The translations under genes were made by a program, and so were the position numbers. A stretch of 64,000 nt of DNA from Streptomyces cylindrosporus (lineage in GTDB: Bacteria; Actinomycetota; Actinomycetes; Streptomycetales; Streptomycetaceae): positions 620,001 to 684,000 of the forward strand of contig NZ_JALDAY010000003.1 in the NCBI RefSeq assembly GCF_022698165.1. The letters are read 5' to 3'. The notes beneath the pieces were generated by a model. The model searched no databases, was not told where the DNA came from, and was given only the letters and a program-made list of their open reading frames with translations. This document shows positions 8,143-17,281 of the stretch, piece after piece. Each line of letters begins with the position of its first letter. Within the stretch, counting starts at the first letter, position 1.

Positions 8143-9186
8143 ATGCCCGAACTGCGTGTCGTGGCCGTCTCGAATGACGGCACACGGCTGGTGCTCAAGG
8201 CTGCCGACTCAACGGAGTACACCCTTCCGATCGACGAGCGGCTCCGTGCCGCCGTCCGCGGTGACCGGCCCCGTCTCGGCCAGATCGAGATCGAGGTCGA
8301 GAGCCATCTCCGTCCCCGCGACATCCAGGCGCGTATACGCGCCGGTGCCTCCGCGGAAGAAGTCGCGCAGCTCGCAGGAATCCCGGTCGACCGCGTACGC
8401 CGCTTCGAGGGCCCCGTCCTCGCCGAGCGCGCGTTCATGGCCGAGCGGGCCCGCAAGACCCCGGTCCGCCGCCCCGGCGAGAACGCGGCCGGTCCGCAGC
8501 TCGGCGAGGCCGTCCAGGAGCGGCTGCTGCTGCGCGGTGCCGAGAAGGACACCGTGCAGTGGGACTCCTGGCGCCGCGACGACGGCACCTGGGAGGTCCT
8601 GCTGGTCTACCGGGTCGCGGGCGAACCGCACTCGGCGAGCTGGACGTACGACCCGCCCCGGCGGCTCGTGCAGGCCGTCGACGAGGAGGCGCGCTCGCTG
8701 ATCGGCGAGTCCGAGGAACTCGCCGCTCCGGAGCCCAGCTTCCCCTTCGTCCCGCGCATCGCACGGCTGCCGCGCGACCGCCCACTGGACGGCGCGCTGC
8801 ACCGGCCGAGCCTGCCCGCGCAGTCGACCGAGCCCGCCGAGGAGAGCACGGCGGGCGAACGGGACTCGCTGACCAGCCTGTTGGAGGCGGTACCGAGCTT
8901 CCGCGGCGACCTGGTGGTGCCGGAGCGCCCCTCCGAGACACCGCCTCCGCCGCCGGAGGAGCCGGTCGCCAAACCCGAGGCGGAGGAGCCCCCGGCGCCC
9001 GCGGCCTCGGCCGGCTCCGCCTACGCGGACGTCCTGATGCCCCGCTCGGTGGGCAGCCACCGCGACCGGCTCGTCGGCGCCACCGACCGCCAGGCCGAGG
9101 CCGACGGCGTCCGCCCCGGCCGCCGCGCGGCCGTCCCGAGCTGGGACGAGATCGTGTTCGGGACGCGCCGCAAGAAGCAGGAGTAG
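8143..9186 (+). CDS. sepH: SepH, FtsZ-regulating cell-division protein
   Basis: A 347-residue protein of the DUF3071/SepH family. The conserved N-terminal domain (1-165, start MPELRVVAVSNDGTRLVLKA) contains a helix-turn-helix-like segment near residues 74-92 (ASAEEVAQLAGIPVDRVRRF). A long variable acidic and proline-rich linker leads to a conserved basic tail, SWDEIVFGTRRKKQE. By established knowledge SepH binds FtsZ and stimulates filament assembly during sporulation septation. I chose the ATG at 8143 because CGGGAGG stands 6 bp upstream and the family begins here; an in-frame start at 8056 would add 29 non-conserved residues. Confidence 0.95.
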   Translation: MPELRVVAVSNDGTRLVLKAADSTEYTLPIDERLRAAVRGDRPRLGQIEIEVESHLRPRDIQARIRAGASAEEVAQLAGIPVDRVRRFEGPVLAERAFMAERARKTPVRRPGENAAGPQLGEAVQERLLLRGAEKDTVQWDSWRRDDGTWEVLLVYRVAGEPHSASWTYDPPRRLVQAVDEEARSLIGESEELAAPEPSFPFVPRIARLPRDRPLDGALHRPSLPAQSTEPAEESTAGERDSLTSLLEAVPSFRGDLVVPERPSETPPPPPEEPVAKPEAEEPPAPAASAGSAYADVLMPRSVGSHRDRLVGATDRQAEADGVRPGRRAAVPSWDEIVFGTRRKKQE

Positions 9187-9208
9187 CCGGTCGTACGGCG
9201 GTTGACGC

Positions 9209-9246
9209 GAAGGTACGAGGTGTAAGGGAAGGTACGAGGTGTAAGG
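9209..9246. repeat. Two tandem copies of a 19-bp unit after sepH
   Basis: The unit GAAGGTACGAGGTGTAAGG occurs at 9209-9227 and 9228-9246 without a mismatch. The second copy runs into the left arm of the terminator hairpin. It looks like a local duplication of part of the terminator region. Confidence 0.85.
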
Positions 9247-9277
9247 GGCCGCGCCCATGGAGACGCGGCCCTTACAC
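9239..9277. terminator. Terminator between sepH and sulfurtransferase
   Basis: Arm 9239-9253 pairs with 9264-9277 over 14 bp with one bulged G; the loop is 10 nt. It separates convergent genes and so can act in both directions. Confidence 0.85.
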
Positions 9278-9304
9278 ATGCCCCTTGCACATGGCCTGCT
9301 CGGC

Positions 9305-10156
9305 CTACTGGGGCTCGGGCCCGACGGCGACCGGCCGCGACAGATCCGAGGACCACTCGGACCACGAGCCGACGTACAGCGCCGCGTCGATCCCGGCGAC
9401 CGCCAGCGCCAGCACCTCGTGCGCCCCCGAGACGCCCGAGCCGCAGTACACGCCGACGTCCGAACCACCGGCCGCGCCAAGGGACTTGAAGCGCTCGGCC
9501 AGTTCCTCGGCGGGCCGGAAGCGGCCGTCGACGCCCACGTTCTCGTTCGTCGGCGCCGACACCGCACCCGGGATGTGCCCGCCGACCCGGTCGATCGGCT
9601 CCACGTCCCCGCGGTACCGCTCACCCGCCCGCGCGTCGAACAACACGCCGGAACGGGCCAGCGCCGCCGCGCCGTCGGCGTCCAACAGCCCCTCGCCGCC
9701 CGGAACCGGCGCGAAATCGCCCTCCGCCGGCGCCGGCGCGGACGTCTCGAGCGCCCCCTCCCAGGTCGGCAACCCGCCGTCGAGGACCCGCACGTCCGGG
9801 TGACCCGTCCAGCGCAGCAGCCACCACGCGCGGGCCGCCGCCCAGCCCTGTCCGCCGTCGTACACGACGACCGGCTTCCCGGCCGAGACGCCCGCCCGGC
9901 GCATCGCGGCGCCGAAGACCGCGAGGTCCGGCAGCGGGTGCCGGCCGCGCTCGCCGGGCGCGGAGGCGAGCTCCGAGTCCAGGTCGACGTAGACGGCACC
10001 CGGGATGTGCCCGGCGGCGTACTGCGCGCGGCCGTCGAAGGGCGGCTCGCCGGCCGCCTTGGCCACGCTGAGCTGCCAGCGGACGTCGAGCAGTACTGGC
10101 GGGTTGGATCCGGCCAGGTCGCTCGCGAGTTCGGAAGCGGAGATGATGGCGTTCAT
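9305..10156 (-). CDS. Sulfurtransferase with two rhodanese domains
   Basis: A 283-residue thiosulfate/3-mercaptopyruvate sulfurtransferase type. Two tandem rhodanese domains are present: the first (about 5-125) is inactive-like, and the second carries the active loop CGSGVSGAHE with its catalytic cysteine. The ATG at 10156 fits the family start MNAIISASELASDL; a start 39 bp upstream would add unconserved residues. It transfers sulfane sulfur to cyanide or thiol acceptors in the cytoplasm. It is divergent from the VOC gene and convergent with sepH. Confidence 0.92.
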   Translation of the reverse strand: MNAIISASELASDLAGSNPPVLLDVRWQLSVAKAAGEPPFDGRAQYAAGHIPGAVYVDLDSELASAPGERGRHPLPDLAVFGAAMRRAGVSAGKPVVVYDGGQGWAAARAWWLLRWTGHPDVRVLDGGLPTWEGALETSAPAPAEGDFAPVPGGEGLLDADGAAALARSGVLFDARAGERYRGDVEPIDRVGGHIPGAVSAPTNENVGVDGRFRPAEELAERFKSLGAAGGSDVGVYCGSGVSGAHEVLALAVAGIDAALYVGSWSEWSSDLSRPVAVGPEPQ

Positions 10157-10453
10157 GGCCACCATCCTTGCGCACGGGGTGGCCGCATCGTCCATGTCCG
10201 GCTACTCTGCTCGGCCGGACAGGCCCGATCACGAGGCGTACGGACTCGGGCACATGCTGTACAGCCGATGGACATACGTCGGCCATCGCACGGAAACGGA
10301 CGGTAAACCGCACACCGGGCATTCTGCGGGCACGTGGCCCCGAGCCCGCGGCGCGCCCGGAGCGCGCGGCGGGACGGGTGGTGCGAGCATCGGCACGGAC
10401 ATCCGGAGAGCGGACGCGACACGGCCACCGCGAGGGGTCGAGGGAGAGTGACG

Positions 10454-11257
10454 ATGACCGAGGCACGGGGGTCGGCCGGCCCGAACGGCGAGACGCACGC
10501 CCGGCGCACACCCGGCACGCCCTGCTGGGTGAGCCTGATGGTGCACGGGCTGGCCGCCACCGAGGAGTTCTACGGCGCGCTGTTCGGCTGGGAGTTCGAG
10601 CCGGGTCCGCAGCAGCTCGGGCCGTATGTGCGGGCCCTGCTCGACGGCTACGAGGTGGCGGGCATCGGCCAGCTCCCGGCGGACCGGCATCTGCCCGTCG
10701 CCTGGACGCCGTATCTCGCCTCGGACGACGTGGACCTGACCGCGGAGACGGTGCGGCTGTGCGGCGGCACGATCGGGGTGGGCCCCCTGGACGCGGCCGA
10801 GGCCGGCCGGCTGGCCATCGGCTCCGACCCCTCGGGCGCGGTCTTCGGCATCTGGCAGGCGGCGGCCCACCTCGGCACCGGCATCACGGGCGTGCCGGGC
10901 ACACCCGCCTGGAACGAGCTGCTGACCTTCGAGTCGGCGAGCGTGGCCAAGTTCTACGAAACGGTCTTCGGCTACGAGGAGGAGCCGGTCGTCTCCGCCG
11001 ACTCCGACTACGTCGCCCTCCACGTCGACTCCCACCCGGTGGCCGGCATCCACGGCGTGGGTCACGCCCTCCCCCGCGACCGGGGCCCGCACTGGATGAC
11101 GTACTTCGAGGTGGCCGACGCGGACGCCGCGGTGGCCCACCTGACCGAGCTCGGCGGCCACGTGCTGAAGCCCCCGAGGGACACCGCCCACGGCAGGGTC
11201 GCGACGGTGGCCGACCCGGAGGGCGCCCGCTTCTCCCTGACCCAGAACCCGCGCTGA
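10454..11257 (+). CDS. VOC (glyoxalase/bleomycin-resistance fold) family protein
   Basis: A 267-residue protein of two repeated VOC modules (about 25-130 and 155-265), each with the usual beta-alpha-beta-beta-beta pattern (LMVHGLAATEEFYGALFGWE and ELLTFESASVAKFYETVFGY). The family includes metal-dependent dioxygenases, isomerases and antibiotic-binding proteins; no specific function can be assigned. ATG at 10454 follows AGGGAGAG. It ends only 22 bp before the convergent tdk stop. Confidence 0.88.
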   Translation: MTEARGSAGPNGETHARRTPGTPCWVSLMVHGLAATEEFYGALFGWEFEPGPQQLGPYVRALLDGYEVAGIGQLPADRHLPVAWTPYLASDDVDLTAETVRLCGGTIGVGPLDAAEAGRLAIGSDPSGAVFGIWQAAAHLGTGITGVPGTPAWNELLTFESASVAKFYETVFGYEEEPVVSADSDYVALHVDSHPVAGIHGVGHALPRDRGPHWMTYFEVADADAAVAHLTELGGHVLKPPRDTAHGRVATVADPEGARFSLTQNPR

Positions 11258-11279
11258 GCCCGGGCGCACGGGCTCGGTC

Positions 11280-11927
11280 TCAGGCCGACGAAACCGGCAG
11301 CACGTCCGGGGACAGGGCGGCCGCTCGGGCCGTCGCCGCCGTCATTCGGCGGCTGTGATGGCGGCGGCAGAGGACCTCGTAGCCGATCGCGTCCGGCTGG
11401 TCGACGTCGCCCACCACCACCTGGGCACCCTCGACCACCATCGCGCCGCCGATCGTGCGGGCGTTGTGGGTGGCGCGGGCGCCGCACCAGCACAGGGCCT
11501 CCACCTGGAGGACCTCGACGCGGTCGGCGAGTTCGACCAGGCGCTGGGAGCCGGGGAAGAGCTTGGAGCGGAAGTCCGTGGTGATGCCGAAGGCGTAGGC
11601 GTCCAGGCCCAGGTCGTCGACCACGCGGGCCAGTTGGTCGATCTGCTCCGGCGCCAGGAACTGTGCCTCGTCGGCGATCACGTAGTCCGCCCGGCCGCCC
11701 TGGGAGAGGTGGTCGACGATGTACGCGTACAGATCCTGGTCGTCCTCGACCTCCACCGCGTCCCTGACCAGGCCCAGCCGGGACGAGAGCTTTCCCTCGC
11801 CCGCCCGGTCGTCGCGCGTGAAGATCATGCCCACCAGGCCCCGCGCCGAGCGGTTGTGCTCTATCTGGAGAGCCAGCGTGGACTTCCCGCAGTCCATCGT
11901 TCCGGAGAAGAACACCAGCTCGGGCAT
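11280..11927 (-). CDS. tdk: Thymidine kinase (type II)
   Basis: A 215-residue enzyme that phosphorylates thymidine to dTMP in the salvage pathway. The P-loop is GTMDCGKST at residues 9-17 with Lys15, followed by DEAQFL with the catalytic Glu. The zinc-binding lid has CWCG and CRRHH. It is the last gene of a probable minus-strand operon (DUF5998, phosphodiesterase, tdk), with a 43-bp gap to the gene before it. Confidence 0.95.
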   Translation of the reverse strand: MPELVFFSGTMDCGKSTLALQIEHNRSARGLVGMIFTRDDRAGEGKLSSRLGLVRDAVEVEDDQDLYAYIVDHLSQGGRADYVIADEAQFLAPEQIDQLARVVDDLGLDAYAFGITTDFRSKLFPGSQRLVELADRVEVLQVEALCWCGARATHNARTIGGAMVVEGAQVVVGDVDQPDAIGYEVLCRRHHSRRMTAATARAAALSPDVLPVSSA

Positions 11928-11970
11928 GGGAAGTTGAGCACCTTTCGGTGGAGTGGTCGGTCGTGCGGCT

Positions 11971-13161
11971 TCAGGAGCGTACTTCGAGCAGCGGGATCAG
12001 CTGTTCGGCAGGGGTCATCGAACCGTGGTTGCCGACCATCGCCGACTCCTTCGGCTCCCGCTCGGACGCGATGATCAGCACGTCGTCCCGCGCGGCCGCG
12101 ACGACGTCGCCGATCCGGGCGTACACCCGCTCGTCGACGTGCGGCCCGAACCAGCCCGCCGCGATCGCCTCGTCCCGCGACGCCACCCAGAACTGCTCGC
12201 CGAGCACCTCGCGCCAGCAGGTGAGGACGTCGTTCTCGGCGCCGGGGACGGCGTACACGTGCCGCGCCCGGCCCTCGCCGCCCAGCAGGGCGACCCCGGC
12301 GCGCAGCTCCCAGTCCTCGTCGAAGTCGATGCGGTGCTGCTCGTCGAACGGGACGTCGATCATGCCGTGGTCGGCGGTGACGTACAGCGCGGTGCGCGGC
12401 GGCAGTTGCTCGGCGAGGCGCTGGACCAGCCGGTCGACGTGCATGAGCTGGCCGCGCCAGGTGTCCGACTCGACGCCGTAGCGGTGTCCGGCGCCGTCCA
12501 GCTCGGCGTAGTACGTGTAGACCAAGGAACGGTCTCCGGCGGCCAGTTGCTCGGCCGCGACGTCCATGCGGTCCTCGCCGGACAGCCGCCCGAGGAACGT
12601 TCCGCCACTGAGCGCGACCTTGGTGAGCGGGGTGTTCTCGAAGTGCGGCGAGGACACCTGGGCCGCGTGCACACCGGCGGCGTGGGCGAGTTGGAAGACG
12701 GTCGGATACGGCTGCCAGGCGCGCGGCGAGGTCCAGGGCTGCCAGCGGAGCTGGTTCATCAGCTCGCCGGTCTCCGGGTTGCGCGCGGTGTAGCCGGGCA
12801 GGCCGTGCGCGCCCGGCGGCAGGCCGGTGCCGACGGAGGCCAGGGAGGTCGCGGTGGTCGCCGGGTAGCCGCTGGTCAGCGGGCGGCCGGTGGAGCCGCG
12901 CGAGCTGCCGAGCAGCGAGGTCATGAAGGGCGCCTCGTCCGGGTACGCCTTCAGCTGCTCCCAGCCGAGCCCGTCGATCAGGAACACGCAGTTCCGGTCG
13001 GCGGGGGTCAGCTCGGTGATCGCGGCGGTCGTGTCCGGTACGCCCATGCCGGCGGCCAGCGTGGGCAGCAGATCGGCGAGGGAGCCGCTGCCGTACTCGG
13101 GCAGGGGCGCGGAGTCGACGGAGAGGGGTTGCGGCTCAGCGTCCCAGGGAGCGTGAACCAT
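11971..13161 (-). CDS. Alkaline-phosphatase-superfamily phosphodiesterase / nucleotide pyrophosphatase
   Basis: A 396-residue type I phosphodiesterase-like hydrolase. Motifs are the N-terminal metal site FLIDGLGWEQL, the nucleophile region SGYPATTATSLASVGTG with a threonine nucleophile, and C-terminal ADHGMID and GNHGSMTP with metal-binding Asp/His. There is no signal peptide, so it is probably cytoplasmic. The substrate is unknown. Its ATG shares one base with the stop of the DUF5998 gene (TGATG), so the two are translationally coupled. Confidence 0.9.
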   Translation of the reverse strand: MVHAPWDAEPQPLSVDSAPLPEYGSGSLADLLPTLAAGMGVPDTTAAITELTPADRNCVFLIDGLGWEQLKAYPDEAPFMTSLLGSSRGSTGRPLTSGYPATTATSLASVGTGLPPGAHGLPGYTARNPETGELMNQLRWQPWTSPRAWQPYPTVFQLAHAAGVHAAQVSSPHFENTPLTKVALSGGTFLGRLSGEDRMDVAAEQLAAGDRSLVYTYYAELDGAGHRYGVESDTWRGQLMHVDRLVQRLAEQLPPRTALYVTADHGMIDVPFDEQHRIDFDEDWELRAGVALLGGEGRARHVYAVPGAENDVLTCWREVLGEQFWVASRDEAIAAGWFGPHVDERVYARIGDVVAAARDDVLIIASEREPKESAMVGNHGSMTPAEQLIPLLEVRS

Positions 13162-13748
13162 CAGCGGGTGGTGTCCGCGGTCGCCTCGGAGAGCGACTGG
13201 GCGAAGGCGAGGGCCTGGCGGACCGTTTCCGGGCCGTCCCCGGCCTCGCTGACGCGCAGGCTGAGGTCGTCCGCCGTGGAGCTGCCCGTGTAGCCGTGGT
13301 CCGCCTCGCAGTTGGGATCGCCGCAGGCGGCGGGCTCCAGGTCGATGCGGGAGACGGCGCCCCAGCCGATGGTCAGCACGACCTCGCGGGGCAGGGTGCC
13401 CGGCTGGTACTGCTCGGGGTTGGCGACCACCCGGCTGAGCACGACCGAAGAGATCCGGCCGATCTTGACCGACTCCGTCGAGGTCGTCGCGTACGGCGTC
13501 GGGGAGGTGCTGTCGGCAGCCTGCTCGTCGGTGTGGCTGACGATGAAGCGGTTGCCGGTGAGGACGAGCACGGTCACGTGCCGCCGCACCTCGTTCTGGT
13601 CGAACGTCGTCTCCTGGTGGACCAGGTACGACCGGATGGGCTCGCCGCCCACGGCGGCCTCCACCGCCTCGGCCACGAGGGCCGGGTAGTAGCCGCTGCG
13701 CTCGATCGCCGCACGCAGCCCCTGGGTCGTCGTACTGGTCTTGGCCAT
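13161..13748 (-). CDS. DUF5998 family protein
   Basis: A 195-residue conserved actinobacterial protein that starts MAKTSTTTQGLRAAIERSGY. It contains VLVLTGNRFIVSHTDE and a Cys-containing motif CGDPNCEADHGYTG that could bind a metal. The ATG at 13748 is preferred; an upstream frame start would add eight unconserved residues. The function is unknown. It is first in an operon with the phosphodiesterase and tdk. Confidence 0.87.
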   Translation of the reverse strand: MAKTSTTTQGLRAAIERSGYYPALVAEAVEAAVGGEPIRSYLVHQETTFDQNEVRRHVTVLVLTGNRFIVSHTDEQAADSTSPTPYATTSTESVKIGRISSVVLSRVVANPEQYQPGTLPREVVLTIGWGAVSRIDLEPAACGDPNCEADHGYTGSSTADDLSLRVSEAGDGPETVRQALAFAQSLSEATADTTR

Positions 13749-13812
13749 GGCGTCCATCCTACGGGGGTGCACCGACTGCGAGGCACCGGTCAGGGCTGTC
13801 TCCGGGCACGTC

Positions 13813-16662
13813 TCAGTAGACGGGAAGGGTGCGCGGGCCGAGGTCGTCGCGCGCGGGCGGGGGCGCCAGGCGGACGGAGGCGCCGAGAACGCTCAGGCCA
13901 CGGGGGGCGACGACGACCGGCTCCAGGGTCACCGCGACGACCTCCGGGTGGTCGTCGACCAGCCGGGACACCCGCAGCAGCAGTTCCTCCAGGGCAGGCG
14001 TGTCGACCGGGGTCGAGCCGCGCCAGCCGAACAGGAGCGGTGCCGTCCGGATCGACCGGATCAGCGAGGTGGCGTCCCGGTCGGTGACCGGGATCAGCCG
14101 GTGCGCCATGTCGCCGAGCAGCTGCGAGGCCGCTCCGGCCAGCCCGAACGACAGCACGGCCCCGGCCGCCGGGTCGATGACGGCCCGTATCACCGTGTCG
14201 ACCCCGCGCGGCGCCATCCCCTGCACCACCGGGCGCAGCTCCTCCGGCTTTCCGAACAGCCCGGTCAACTCGGCGTACGCCCGCCGCAGTTGCTCCTCGT
14301 CCGCGAGGTCCAGGCGTACGCCGCCCAGGTCGGCGCGGTGTCTGAGGTGCGGGGCGGTGGCCTTGAGGGCGACCGGGTAGCCGATGTCGTCCGCCGCCCG
14401 TACGGCGTCCTCCGCGGTGAAGGCGGGGACGGCCCTGCGGACGGCGATCCCGTACCGCCCGAGCAGCTCGCAGGTCTCCTCGGTGCCGAGGGTGAGGCCC
14501 TGCCCGCGTGTGAGCATGCCGGCGATCTGCTCGGCGGCGCCCTTCTCGTCGATGTCCGCGTCGATGGACTCGGGCACCTTGCCCGGCTCGGCCGCTTCGC
14601 GCCGCCACTGGGCGTACTTCACGGCCTCGCCGAGGGCGCGGACGGCGCGCTCGGCGGCGGGGTAGGCGGGGATGAGGCGGGGGGCGGTGGCGGGGGTCTC
14701 GGCCGGTGCCTGGGGCGGGGCCGGGGAGGCCGACGGCGGGGGGAGCTGCTGCGAGGGGCGGAGCCGGCGGGCGCCGGAGGCCTTGGCCTCGGCCTGCGGT
14801 GCGGTGCCGGCGGCGGCCGAGAGGGCCTCCGCGAGCCCGCCGAGCTCCACGTGCACGACGAGCACGGGCTTGCCGGGGACCTGCTCGGCGGCGGAGCGCA
14901 GCGCCTCGGCCAGCTCGGCGTCCGCGACGGAGGCCTCGCCGATCGCCGGGATCGCGGTGACGACCACGGCGTCGCACGAGTCGTCGCCGAGGGCCCGCAG
15001 CAGGGCCGCGTGGAAGTCGCCCGCGGTGGCCCCGGTGGTCAGGTCCAGCGGCTGCTGCGGCCTGAGCCCCTCGGAGAGGCAGGCGTCGTACGTCAGCAGC
15101 CCCAGCGACTCGGAGTTGCCGAGGATCGCCACGCGCGGGCCGGCCGGCAGCGGCTGCCGGGCCAGCAGCAGGCCCGCGTCGACGAGTTCGGTGATGGTGT
15201 CGACGCGGATGACGCCGGCCTGCCTCAGCAGCGCGGACACCGTGGCGTGCGGCAGCCGCGTGGCCCGTACGGCATGTCCCTGCGGCGCGGAGCCGGCGCC
15301 CTGGACGACGACCAGGGGCTTGGCGGCCGCGGTGCGCCGGGCGAGGCGGGTGAACTTGCGCGGGTTGCCGATGGACTCCAGGTACATCAGGACGACATCG
15401 GTGTCGGGGTCGTCGTACCAGTACTGGATGACGTCGTTGCCGGACACGTCGGCGCGGTTGCCGGACGACACGAAGGTGGAGACGCCGGTGACCCCGGTGA
15501 CGCCGCCGCCACGCCGGTGCAGCCGGGACAGCAGCGCGATGCCGATGGCGCCGGACTGGGCGAACAGGCCGATGCGGCCGGGGCGCGGCATCTCGGGGGC
15601 GAGGGAGGCGTTGAGCCGTACGTCCGCCGAGGTGTTGATGACCCCGAAGGCGTTCGGCCCGATGATCCGCATGCCGTACGTGCGCGCGTGCCGTACGAGT
15701 TCGCGCTGGCGCTCGCGGCCCTCGGGCCCGCTCTCGGCGTACCCGGCGGAGACGACGACCAGCCCCTGCACGCCGTGCTCGCCGCACTCGGTGACGACCT
15801 CGGGCACGTGCTCGGCGGGCACGGCGACGACCGCGAGGTCCACATGCCCGCCGATGTCCCGGACGGAGCGGTGGGCGGGGATGCCGTCGAGCTCCTTGAG
15901 GTCTTCGGGGAAGGCCTTGTTGACGGCGTACAGCTCGCCCGTGAACCCGGCGTCCCTGATGTTGTCGAGGATGCTGCGGCCCACGCCCCCGGCCGTGCGT
16001 CCGGCGCCGATCACGGCGACCGAGCCGGGCACGAGCAGCCGCCGTACGGACCGCGCCTCGGCGCGCTGCTCACGCGCGCGCTGGACGGCGAGCGAGCGGT
16101 CGGTGGGTTCGAGGTCGAACTCCAGCCGTACGACGCCGTCCTCGAAGCTGCGCTTCTGGGTGTAGCCGGCGTCCGTGAACACCTTGATCATCTTGGTGTT
16201 GGCCGGCAGCACCTCGGCGGCGAAGCGGCGGATGCCGCGCTCGCGTGCGACGGCGCCGATGTGTTCGAGGAGGGCGGAGGCGACGCCGCGGCCCTGGTGC
16301 GCGTCCTGGACGAGGAAGGCGACCTCGGCCTCGTCGGCGGGGGCGGACGCGGGCGTGCCGTCGGCACCAATGCGGTCATAGCGTACGGTGGCGATGAACT
16401 CGCCGCCGACCGTGGCCGCGAGTCCCACCCGGTCCACAAAGTCGTGGTGCGTGAAGCGGTGGACGTCCTTTGCGGACAGACGCGGGTAGGGCGCGAAGAA
16501 GCGGTAGTACTTCGACTCGTCCGACACCTGCTCGTAGAAGCTGACCAGGCGCTCCGCGTCATCGACGGTGATGGGGCGGATGCGCGCGGTGCCGCCGTCG
16601 CGCAGCACCACGTCGGCTTCCCAGTGGGCGGGGTACTCGTGCCGGTCCGACGAGGTCTGCAT
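13813..16662 (-). CDS. patA: Bifunctional GNAT acetyltransferase / NDP-forming acyl-CoA synthetase-like protein (PatA type)
   Basis: A 949-residue fusion. The GNAT domain is at the N-terminus (about 14-180, with the acetyl-CoA loop in VQDAHQGRGVASALLEH). It is followed by a CoA-binding SucD-like domain (GAGRTAGGVGRSILDNIRDAG), a flavodoxin-like ligase domain, a low-complexity Pro/Ala linker near 640-690 and a C-terminal ATP-grasp domain. An N-terminal rather than C-terminal GNAT is the arrangement described for the Streptomyces lividans lysine acetyltransferase PatA, which controls acyl-CoA synthetases. The ATG at 16662 fits the family. It is divergent from ptsH. Confidence 0.88.
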   Translation of the reverse strand: MQTSSDRHEYPAHWEADVVLRDGGTARIRPITVDDAERLVSFYEQVSDESKYYRFFAPYPRLSAKDVHRFTHHDFVDRVGLAATVGGEFIATVRYDRIGADGTPASAPADEAEVAFLVQDAHQGRGVASALLEHIGAVARERGIRRFAAEVLPANTKMIKVFTDAGYTQKRSFEDGVVRLEFDLEPTDRSLAVQRAREQRAEARSVRRLLVPGSVAVIGAGRTAGGVGRSILDNIRDAGFTGELYAVNKAFPEDLKELDGIPAHRSVRDIGGHVDLAVVAVPAEHVPEVVTECGEHGVQGLVVVSAGYAESGPEGRERQRELVRHARTYGMRIIGPNAFGVINTSADVRLNASLAPEMPRPGRIGLFAQSGAIGIALLSRLHRRGGGVTGVTGVSTFVSSGNRADVSGNDVIQYWYDDPDTDVVLMYLESIGNPRKFTRLARRTAAAKPLVVVQGAGSAPQGHAVRATRLPHATVSALLRQAGVIRVDTITELVDAGLLLARQPLPAGPRVAILGNSESLGLLTYDACLSEGLRPQQPLDLTTGATAGDFHAALLRALGDDSCDAVVVTAIPAIGEASVADAELAEALRSAAEQVPGKPVLVVHVELGGLAEALSAAAGTAPQAEAKASGARRLRPSQQLPPPSASPAPPQAPAETPATAPRLIPAYPAAERAVRALGEAVKYAQWRREAAEPGKVPESIDADIDEKGAAEQIAGMLTRGQGLTLGTEETCELLGRYGIAVRRAVPAFTAEDAVRAADDIGYPVALKATAPHLRHRADLGGVRLDLADEEQLRRAYAELTGLFGKPEELRPVVQGMAPRGVDTVIRAVIDPAAGAVLSFGLAGAASQLLGDMAHRLIPVTDRDATSLIRSIRTAPLLFGWRGSTPVDTPALEELLLRVSRLVDDHPEVVAVTLEPVVVAPRGLSVLGASVRLAPPPARDDLGPRTLPVY

Positions 16663-16821
16663 GGGCCCCAGAGTACGGCTCGCGTCCGACAACGGCGCGA
16701 GGCAGTCTGTGGAGAACGACAGCAGAAGACGGACAGGACGGAAGTCGGGCCGAGGCCGCGGTCCGACGCCGCCGATCCGGACGGACGAAGGTCCGTTCCG
16801 GGCTTGCTTCACGTGTGGGAA

Positions 16822-16837
16822 ACTGGTCTAGACAACC
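16822..16837. promoter_or_regulatory. DasR-responsive element (dre) upstream of ptsH
   Basis: ACTGGTCTAGACAACC matches the dre consensus ACTGGTCTAGACCACT at 14 of 16 positions. It is 25 bp upstream of the ptsH start and overlaps the likely -10. DasR, the GlcNAc-phosphate-responsive GntR regulator, is known to control pts genes in Streptomyces. Confidence 0.85.
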
Positions 16838-16861
16838 CTGAACACCGAAGGGCAGCATCAC

Positions 16862-17143
16862 ATGGCTGAGCGCCGCGTCAACGTCGGCTGGGCCGAGGGC
16901 CTCCACGCCCGCCCCGCTTCCATCTTCGTCCGGGCCGCCACGGCCGCAGGCATCCCGGTGACGATCGCCAAGGCCGACGGCAACCCCGTCAACGCGGCCT
17001 CCATGCTGGCCGTCCTGGGCCTGGGCGCCCAGGGTGGCGAGGAGATCGTCCTCGCCTCCGACGCCGAGGGTGCGGACGCCGCCCTCGACCGTCTGGCCAA
17101 GCTGGTCTCCGAGGGTCTCGAGGAGCTTCCCGAGACCGTCTGA
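16862..17143 (+). CDS. ptsH: HPr phosphocarrier protein of the PTS
   Basis: A 93-residue HPr. The active-site sequence is GLHARPAS with His15, which takes phosphate from enzyme I and passes it to EIIA proteins for sugar uptake (GlcNAc and fructose in Streptomyces). The region around residue 46 lacks the Gram-positive HPr-kinase context, as expected for Actinobacteria. ATG at 16862 follows GAAGGGCAG. It is monocistronic, with a dre operator upstream and a terminator just downstream. Confidence 0.96.
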   Translation: MAERRVNVGWAEGLHARPASIFVRAATAAGIPVTIAKADGNPVNAASMLAVLGLGAQGGEEIVLASDAEGADAALDRLAKLVSEGLEELPETV

Positions 17144-17156
17144 TCACGGCATCGCA

Positions 17157-17190
17157 GAAGGGCTCGTCCGAATTACCGGGCGAGCCCTTC
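17157..17190 (+). terminator. ptsH terminator
   Basis: GAAGGGCTCG (17157-17166) pairs with CGAGCCCTTC (17181-17190), and three further inner pairs are possible. It lies 13 bp after the ptsH stop. Confidence 0.85.
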
Positions 17191-17281
17191 GCATTTCCCG
17201 CGCCGGCACCGCGGAATTCCGCTCGGGGGCAGCATGAATAAACCCCCGCGAATTCTCACTTCTTTGTATACGGCGCCCGTG

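Noticed and set aside
13741..16869. A 1042-codon plus-strand open frame
   Set aside because: It is antisense to the patA-type gene, lacks any domain or ribosome site, and such shadow frames are normal in high-GC DNA.
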